Shown piece after piece: positions 6,382 to 10,016 of a stretch of DNA of 10,016 nt. The stretch's first letter is position 1; each line of letters opens with the position of its first letter. The notes beneath the pieces were generated by a model. That model was not told where the DNA came from. It did no database searches and saw only the letters and a list, made by a program, of their open reading frames with translations. Source of the DNA: JAAYYM01 sp964638005. GTDB lineage: Bacteria > Bacillota > Clostridia > Lachnospirales > Lachnospiraceae. Location of the stretch: assembly GCA_964638005.1 (NCBI GenBank), contig CAZWXS010000074.1, forward strand, positions 1-10,016, read 5' to 3'. The position numbers were made by a program, and so were the translations under genes.

Positions 6382-9300
6382 TTATTTTTTGGTAATGAAG
6401 TCCTTCTCTCTTAATATGATAAAATCATCATCATCATATCTCTTGGCAAATAAAATATCCATAAAATGCGACATATTCTTCCTGTCTACATGCTTGATGG
6501 CTCCGTCTACGATTTCCCTGACTTCCTCCAGCGATACGATATGATCTAATGTCTGAAGCTCACCGATTCGTGTATAAAGTGCAAGTACACCCATTTCATC
6601 AATTGCATATTCCAAACTCTTTGCATATCCCTTGGCATAAGAAACCAAGTCGTCATTGCTGTATTCCGGAATATCAATTACCGCATTGAATACTTTTTTC
6701 ATTGCTTTTGTATGATCCAGATGCGGCTGTAGCTTCTCTTTAGTATCTTCCAGTACAACAACTATATTCTCAATTTCTTTTTGCAGCGTATTCGTAATAA
6801 TCTGCATATTATCCTTGGTAATTTCGCCGGCCTCTTCAATGACCAGTGCTCCGCCTGCCAGCTTGCCAAGTGTAATCGGAATATCCTTTTTATTCAACGC
6901 TTTTCCCGTAATCTTGGCTACCTTACCCGAAAATCTGGAATCAATGATCTGCATCGCTCTTACAATATCGATTGCAAGTCCTTTTCTTCCTGATTCAAGT
7001 GAACCCATCAGTACCACATTGCCAACCTTACCATCCATACTGATGTCTTCCATCAGGTCAACAATCTGTGCCTTAACAACTTCGATTCCGTCAAAGGATG
7101 CAAATATCCTCTTCTCTTCTTCGTCAAAATCTCTCTTGCTCTTAGGGTCACCGTCTAACGTCATATAACTTGGAAGACCTTTTTTGGTCTTCTTGTCAGA
7201 TTTATCCCTGATTTCCTCTAGATCATCCTCCGGCTCTTCTTCCGGTTCTTCTTCCGATTCTTGTTTAGGTTCAGGTTCAAGTTCTTTCACTTCCTCAACT
7301 GCAGGTTCTGCCACAGGTACTTCCTCCTGTACCATGACAGGATTCTCTTGTTCATATATCTCCTCAGGCTGTTGAATCTCCTCTATCTCTTCGATTCCGT
7401 CATCCACAGGATCATTGGGCTGCTCTATCGGCTGCTCATACGTAATTGCCTCCGGCTGTTCTATCGGCTGCTCGTACGTAATTGCCTCCGGTTGCTCTGT
7501 CGGCGGCTCATACGTAATTGACTCCGGCTGTTCTGCGGGTTGTTCATATACCATCGGCTGGGACTGCTCTGTCGGCTGCCTATACGTGATTGGCTCCTGC
7601 TGTTCTGCAGGCTGTTCATATGCCATCGGCTCCGGCTGCTTAATCGGCGGACTGTATACCGGCGGTTCCGGTTCTGCAACAGTATATGCCGGTTTTGTCT
7701 TGTCATCCGTTGTATCTGTTTTTCTGCTTGGCAGAATAAAGTCGGGTATCTTACCCGTAACTTCAAGCGCTCTCTGCTTATCCTCTGCGTCAAATGCGGT
7801 CTTAATGACAGATCCGGTAACCTCTGTCACTTTATTGTGTACTTCTTCTGCCGGAGATTCTTCTTTCGGCTCTTGAGAATGTTCCATTTCACTGACAGGT
7901 GACTTAATAGGCTCTGTCGCTATCTTTTCTTGCGGTATTTCTGCTTTTGGAGCCTCTGCCTGAACAGGTGCCACTACACCCGGCACGATTCCAACCAACT
8001 GAGACAACAGATCATTGGTCTGATCAAGTGCTTTTCTTTTGGCATCCTCTTTACGCTTCTGGTTGCTGTCCTGTTTTTTACTTTCCCATTCCTTTAATAC
8101 TTCATCTATATGAATCTGTCCCGTCAATTGTCTGTCGACAAGATTATCTTCCGGTAAACTCAAAGAAATCTGCCCATCCAATTCCTGAGCAAGCATCCTG
8201 TCATATTCCTTTTTCTTAGCCTGTTCCTCTGTCAACGGTGCTGCCTGAGGTTGCTTCGGCATATACTGCGCCTGCGGCGCATATGACTCTTGCATAGGCT
8301 GAGACTGCTCCGGCACATATTGTCCTTGCGGTGCATATGGTTCTTGCATAGGCTGCGATTGCTCCGGCACATACTTCTCCTGCGGCGCATATGATTCTTG
8401 CATAGGCTGAGGCTGTTCCGGCACGTACTGCTCTTGCGGTGCGTATTGCTCCTGCATAGGCTGGGACTGCTCCTGCGATGCATATTGCTCTTGCATAGAC
8501 TGAGGCTGCTCCGGCATGTACTGCTCCTGCGGCGCATATGATTCTTGCATAGGCTGAGGCTGTTCCGGTGCATATTGCTCCGGTGGCATATATTGCCCTT
8601 GCATACTGCTTCCATCCTCAGGCACCAAAAACTCCTGCATGCTCTTGGCTAACTCCGCCTGCAGGTTCATGGTGCTGTATTTACTCATATTGACAGGTTT
8701 TACTTCGAATTCATTATCATTGATAACCTGCGATACTTCTGCATTATCCGACGGAAGCTGTCCAAACAATTGAGACAAATTGTTGGTCTGTTCTACAGCC
8801 AGTCGATCTCCTGCTGCCCGCATTGCCTTCAAGGACTCTTCAGATACGACATCCATAGGCCGCTTCGGCTCATACTCGGAAGGCACTGCCTGTGCAATAT
8901 TTCGTCTCTCATACTTTGCCTGCTGTTCCGGAGTCAACGGTTCATGCAGCATCTTTAGCTCCATGGCCTTGGTCACATATTTTCCTTCGCCAAACCAAAG
9001 AATCAACTCATCGCACTCTTCGACACATCGAGTCCCTAATCCTACTCTATGATAGAGATATGCCAATTCATACGTCCATCTTTCCCTGTAATCACGCTTT
9101 TTAAAGTCCTCAAGAACTTCTATTCTCTCCTCCAGAGGAACCTCCTGCGCTTCGTATAACTTATATCTCAAAATATAAATACCCGTATCCCGTGGTGCTA
9201 CCTGAACAAATTCCTTCATGTACTCTACCGCCTGCACATACTCTTCCATCTTAATAGAGAGTTCGCACAATGCATAGACGATCATTTTTCCGCCCGGATA

Positions 9301-9507
9301 ACGTTCATAAGCCAGGAGTAAGATATCCCGGCTTTCTTCATATTTCCTGTTTATTTTATATATTTCACTGACGGTGCACAGCATAGATACACTTTTTACC
9401 CTGCGCCAGTCAACAGTATCGGCCACGTTCATTGCTTCAACGTATTCATGCTTTTCCAAAAGCGTCTTGATCTGCTCGGCACGGACCCGATATTCATATT
9501 TATCCAA
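6382..9507 (-). CDS. Large TPR-like, repeat-rich protein with a degenerate AAA+ (CbbX/SpoVK-like) C-terminus
   Basis: This 1041-residue protein has no signal peptide or membrane segment and is probably cytoplasmic. Residues 1-190 are helical and TPR-like (for example YEESRDILLLAYERYPGGKMIVYAL, about 56-80, split by P71). Residues 318-420 hold six Gln/Pro/Tyr-rich 18-residue repeats, 624-695 six 12-residue repeats, and 704-775 a Glu-rich tract. Residues 803-1010 look like an AAA+ domain of the CbbX/SpoVK kind: FDGIEVVKAQI, then a Walker A-like GSLESGRK (835-842), a Walker B-like ALVIEEAG (887-894), and FNAVIDIPEYSNDDL (940-954) before the helical lid. The Walker A lacks the usual GK[S/T]. The start must be TTG: an in-frame TAA lies two codons upstream, the first ATG is codon 26, and GGGGTG precedes TTG. 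It shares an operon with glgB, so a link to glycogen is inferred; the function is unknown. I recall similar N-termini in Lachnospiraceae. Confidence 0.93.
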   Translation of the reverse strand: MDKYEYRVRAEQIKTLLEKHEYVEAMNVADTVDWRRVKSVSMLCTVSEIYKINRKYEESRDILLLAYERYPGGKMIVYALCELSIKMEEYVQAVEYMKEFVQVAPRDTGIYILRYKLYEAQEVPLEERIEVLEDFKKRDYRERWTYELAYLYHRVGLGTRCVEECDELILWFGEGKYVTKAMELKMLHEPLTPEQQAKYERRNIAQAVPSEYEPKRPMDVVSEESLKAMRAAGDRLAVEQTNNLSQLFGQLPSDNAEVSQVINDNEFEVKPVNMSKYSTMNLQAELAKSMQEFLVPEDGSSMQGQYMPPEQYAPEQPQPMQESYAPQEQYMPEQPQSMQEQYASQEQSQPMQEQYAPQEQYVPEQPQPMQESYAPQEKYVPEQSQPMQEPYAPQGQYVPEQSQPMQESYAPQAQYMPKQPQAAPLTEEQAKKKEYDRMLAQELDGQISLSLPEDNLVDRQLTGQIHIDEVLKEWESKKQDSNQKRKEDAKRKALDQTNDLLSQLVGIVPGVVAPVQAEAPKAEIPQEKIATEPIKSPVSEMEHSQEPKEESPAEEVHNKVTEVTGSVIKTAFDAEDKQRALEVTGKIPDFILPSRKTDTTDDKTKPAYTVAEPEPPVYSPPIKQPEPMAYEQPAEQQEPITYRQPTEQSQPMVYEQPAEQPESITYEPPTEQPEAITYEQPIEQPEAITYEQPIEQPNDPVDDGIEEIEEIQQPEEIYEQENPVMVQEEVPVAEPAVEEVKELEPEPKQESEEEPEEEPEDDLEEIRDKSDKKTKKGLPSYMTLDGDPKSKRDFDEEEKRIFASFDGIEVVKAQIVDLMEDISMDGKVGNVVLMGSLESGRKGLAIDIVRAMQIIDSRFSGKVAKITGKALNKKDIPITLGKLAGGALVIEEAGEITKDNMQIITNTLQKEIENIVVVLEDTKEKLQPHLDHTKAMKKVFNAVIDIPEYSNDDLVSYAKGYAKSLEYAIDEMGVLALYTRIGELQTLDHIVSLEEVREIVDGAIKHVDRKNMSHFMDILFAKRYDDDDFIILREKDFITKK
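6478..7101 (-). other. Degenerate AAA+ domain (residues 803-1010 of the TPR-like protein)
   Basis: The order of segments matches CbbX/SpoVK AAA+ modules: N-terminal 'G-hh-x-VK' helix, phosphate-loop strand, Walker B strand, sensor strand NIVVVLED (914-921), the 'F-x-x-x-I-x-h-P-x-Y-S' boundary and the helical lid. Key residues are changed: Walker A ends GRKG rather than GK[ST], Walker B ends EE rather than DE, and the usual SRF-type arginine finger before the FNxVI segment reads KKVF. The fold assignment is by eye. Confidence 0.6.
7183..7398 (-). other. Acidic low-complexity tract
   Basis: Residues 704-775 are rich in Glu and Pro (for example EEIEEIQQPEE and EEEPEEEPEDDLEE) and link the Pro/Gln repeats to the AAA+-like domain. 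Such a stretch should be disordered. The opposite strand shows open reading frames over it only because the composition is skewed. Confidence 0.75.
7423..7638 (-). repeat. Six tandem 36-base repeats coding 12-residue units
   Basis: Residues 624-695 are six head-to-tail copies with consensus QPEAITYEQPIE. The last two copies have identical protein sequence, and the earlier ones vary (AITY, PMAY, PITY, PMVY, SITY; Q to P or R changes). All copies are in frame and exactly 12 residues long, so the array can grow or shrink without a frameshift. Confidence 0.9.
8248..8556 (-). repeat. Tandem 54-base repeats coding 18-residue Gln/Pro/Tyr units
   Basis: Residues 318-420 contain six copies with consensus QPMQESYAPQEQYVPEQP, at 318-335, 336-348 (a shortened 13-residue copy), 349-366, 367-384, 385-402 and 403-420. 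A partial ancestral copy precedes them (302-317). Tyr recurs about every seven residues or so within units, and Met and Pro positions are fixed. The copies are contiguous, with no spacers. Confidence 0.9.
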
Positions 9508-9515
9508 CTGTTATT

Positions 9516-9521
9516 CACCCC
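9516..9521 (-). promoter_or_regulatory. Ribosome binding site for the TTG start
   Basis: GGGGTG lies eight bases before the TTG at 9507. With the in-frame TAA at 9513-9511, it indicates that translation starts at this TTG. A rare start codon may hold down output of this large protein. Confidence 0.6.
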
Positions 9522-9568
9522 ATCATAAAGAATTCTGCGAAACAACAATATCTGTACATATTTAATTA

Positions 9569-9597
9569 AGTTTACCATAGGTCTTGTGCATTGTCAA
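9569..9597 (-). promoter_or_regulatory. Sigma-A promoter of the TPR/AAA+-like gene and glgB
   Basis: TTGACA (9597-9592) is a perfect -35 element, followed after 17 bases by TAAACT (9574-9569), preceded by TGG as an extended -10. Transcription should start near 9562, giving a leader of about 55 bases to the TTG at 9507. This housekeeping promoter contrasts with the sigma-28 promoter of the flagellar unit. Confidence 0.8.
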
Positions 9598-9599
9598 AA

Positions 9600-9626
9600 A
9601 TATTCCACCCAAAAACCTTGGAAATA
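9600..9626 (-). repeat. Imperfect inverted repeat just upstream of the -35 element
   Basis: On the plus strand TATTCCA (9600-9606) and TGGAAATA (9619-9626) are inverted arms with one extra A, separated by 12 bases. It abuts the TTGACA at 9597. It could be a regulator binding site or an incidental A+T-rich palindrome. Confidence 0.3.
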
Positions 9627-9650
9627 TGACACTTTTTTTGAATTAAATAC

Positions 9651-9676
9651 AAAAAAATAAAGTGTCCTCTGACACC
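9651..9676 (-). terminator. Intrinsic terminator of the small cysteine-rich gene
   Basis: On the minus strand GTGTC-AGAG-GACAC (9675-9662) forms a perfect 5-base-pair hairpin extended by G-U pairs, followed by TTTATTTTTTT. It begins right after the TAG stop (9679-9677), so the small gene ends its own transcript. The next promoter lies 60 bases further on. Confidence 0.8.
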
Positions 9677-9910
9677 CTATTTTTCTTCCTCCAACATACA
9701 CTTATTCAAATGCTTTACATTACAATCCTGAACTCTGCCGGGTGCACAGTCTACAACACCTTTCAAATAACAGAATACCGGTTCCTTTTTACTGTCGGCT
9801 TTTTCTTCCTCAAGCATGCACTTATTAACCCTCTTAACATTACAATCCTGAATTCTCCCCGAATCACAGTCCACCATACCCTTCAAGAAACAAAATGTAT
9901 TCTCAGACAT
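9677..9910 (-). CDS. Small octad-cysteine protein, two 40-residue repeats, family unknown
   Basis: This 77-residue protein is not one I recognise. It has no signal peptide or membrane segment. Eight cysteines fall at 7, 15, 23, 31, 47, 55, 63 and 71: each group of four has exactly seven residues between neighbours, and the second group is shifted by 40, so all eight keep one 8-residue register. Only the position at 39 (Asp) is skipped. The repeats 6-37 and 46-77 match at 25 of 32 residues, with fixed DC, GR, QDCNVK and NKCMLEEEK. Such spacing suggests metal binding, ordered disulfides or a repeating turn structure; none is proven. The ATG at 9910 follows GGAGGG with a 6-base gap. A TATAAT lies upstream and a terminator overlaps the end, so it is a single-gene unit. 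The conserved repeats, good ribosome binding site and own signals argue that it is a real gene. Confidence 0.88.
   Translation of the reverse strand: MSENTFCFLKGMVDCDSGRIQDCNVKRVNKCMLEEEKADSKKEPVFCYLKGVVDCAPGRVQDCNVKHLNKCMLEEEK
9680..9895 (-). repeat. Two direct repeats (period 120 bases) inside the small cysteine-rich gene
   Basis: Copies at 9895-9800 and 9775-9680 each encode 32 residues with four cysteines and are joined by an 8-residue linker. They point to an internal duplication of an older one-unit protein. Protein identity between copies is 25 of 32. Confidence 0.88.
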
Positions 9911-9916
9911 ATCAAG

Positions 9917-9922
9917 CCCTCC
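9917..9922 (-). promoter_or_regulatory. Ribosome binding site of the small cysteine-rich gene
   Basis: GGAGGG with a 6-base gap to the ATG at 9910, close to ideal and supportive of a well-translated gene. Confidence 0.8.
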
Positions 9923-9941
9923 GTTTCTTTTATTGGTTATG

Positions 9942-9977
9942 CACCCCTGTCCATGTTCTTGGACAAAAGATAGGGTG
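9942..9977 (-). promoter_or_regulatory. Hairpin at the 5' end of the small gene's leader
   Basis: TGTCCA (9965-9960) pairs with TGGACA (9953-9948) across a 6-base loop. Outside it CACCC (9977-9973) pairs with GGGTG (9946-9942), leaving a seven-base bulge on one side. The predicted transcription start is near 9978, so the fold would sit at the extreme 5' end of the message. It may protect the RNA from decay or control it. It is not a riboswitch class I recognise. Confidence 0.4.
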
Positions 9978-9984
9978 TTCTTAT

Positions 9985-9990
9985 ATTATA
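9985..9990 (-). promoter_or_regulatory. -10 element of the small cysteine-rich gene
   Basis: A perfect TATAAT. Upstream at 17 bases stands TTTTGT, a poor -35, so the promoter is either weak, activator-dependent or partly misread. The distance to the ATG gives a leader of about 68 bases. Confidence 0.55.
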
Positions 9991-10016
9991 GTACATTATG
10001 AGCGAAAACAAAAGCC

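Noticed and set aside
7415..7876. Long plus-strand open frame rich in Cys, Gly, Ser and Tyr
   Set aside because: It is the antisense shadow of the 12-residue repeat array and its flank in the minus-strand gene. Its repetition has the same 36-base period, and the minus frame continues into recognisable domains.
8248..8556. CRISPR-like array
   Set aside because: The units are contiguous, in frame and 54 bases long, with no unique spacers and no cas genes nearby.
8232..8615. Minus-strand frame rich in Arg, Ser, Cys and His with repeats
   Set aside because: It is an out-of-frame reading of the 54-base repeats inside the 1041-residue gene. The in-frame protein runs through without interruption. 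The same holds for the minus-strand frame at 7461-7793.
9515..9559. Fourteen-codon upstream frame (MYRYCCFAEFFMMG) in the leader of the TTG-start gene
   Set aside because: Its ATG lies only a few bases after the predicted transcription start and has no ribosome binding site. The TGA overlapping the next gene's binding site is suggestive, but chance is more likely.
9677..9910. Small protein as a SCIFF-type (six Cys in forty-five) or other radical-SAM modified peptide precursor
   Set aside because: The C-x7-C spacing and duplicated unit do not match SCIFF, and no maturase gene lies in the window. It cannot be excluded beyond the right edge.
9662..9973. Plus-strand 103-codon frame opposite the small cysteine-rich gene
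   Set aside because: It has no convincing ribosome binding site and its repeats mirror the minus-strand duplication. The minus frame has a promoter, binding site and terminator.

Overview
The window reads as a chromosomal segment of a motile, low-to-mid GC Gram-positive anaerobe, most likely a member of the Lachnospiraceae (Roseburia, Eubacterium, Butyrivibrio or Lachnospira type). This rests on a flagellin of the MKINxN type with the ending common in Clostridia, strong AGGAGG-like ribosome binding sites, an A+T-rich intrinsic terminator after a gene cluster, and two very large proteins of a style I associate with this family. The genus is inference. All genes run on the minus strand, and I see no tRNA, rRNA, insertion sequence or CRISPR array. 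No stretch over 300 bases lacks a gene.

Reading in the direction of transcription (right to left) there are three transcription units. (1) 9677-9990: a small gene with a perfect TATAAT, a folded 5' leader and its own terminator. It encodes a 77-residue protein made of two 40-residue repeats, with eight cysteines spaced exactly eight residues apart. I do not recognise this family. (2) 4381-9597: a good sigma-A promoter (TTGACA, 17 bases, TAAACT with extended -10) drives a 1041-residue protein starting at TTG. It has a TPR-like N-terminus, two Pro/Gln-rich tandem repeat tracts (18-residue and 12-residue periods), an acidic tract, and a C-terminal AAA+ fold of the CbbX/SpoVK kind whose Walker motifs look decayed. 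Glycogen branching enzyme glgB follows after 19 bases, and the unit ends at a clear intrinsic terminator. (3) 1-4349: a sigma-28 (SigD/FliA) type promoter, TAAA-N16-GCCGAAAT, drives a 1030-residue cysteine-free protein ending in a FliK-like hook-length-control domain. Flagellin follows 45 bases later, then the first 13 codons of another gene, probably fliS, which runs off the left edge.

Together, unit 3 is a late flagellar operon: filament subunit, a probable filament chaperone, and an outsized secreted FliK-like protein produced at the same late stage. Unit 2 ties glycogen branching to a large scaffold-like protein with a probable non-catalytic ATPase fold. The least explained items are the octad-cysteine protein, the repeat architecture and late expression of the FliK-like protein, and the pseudo-AAA+ partner of GlgB.
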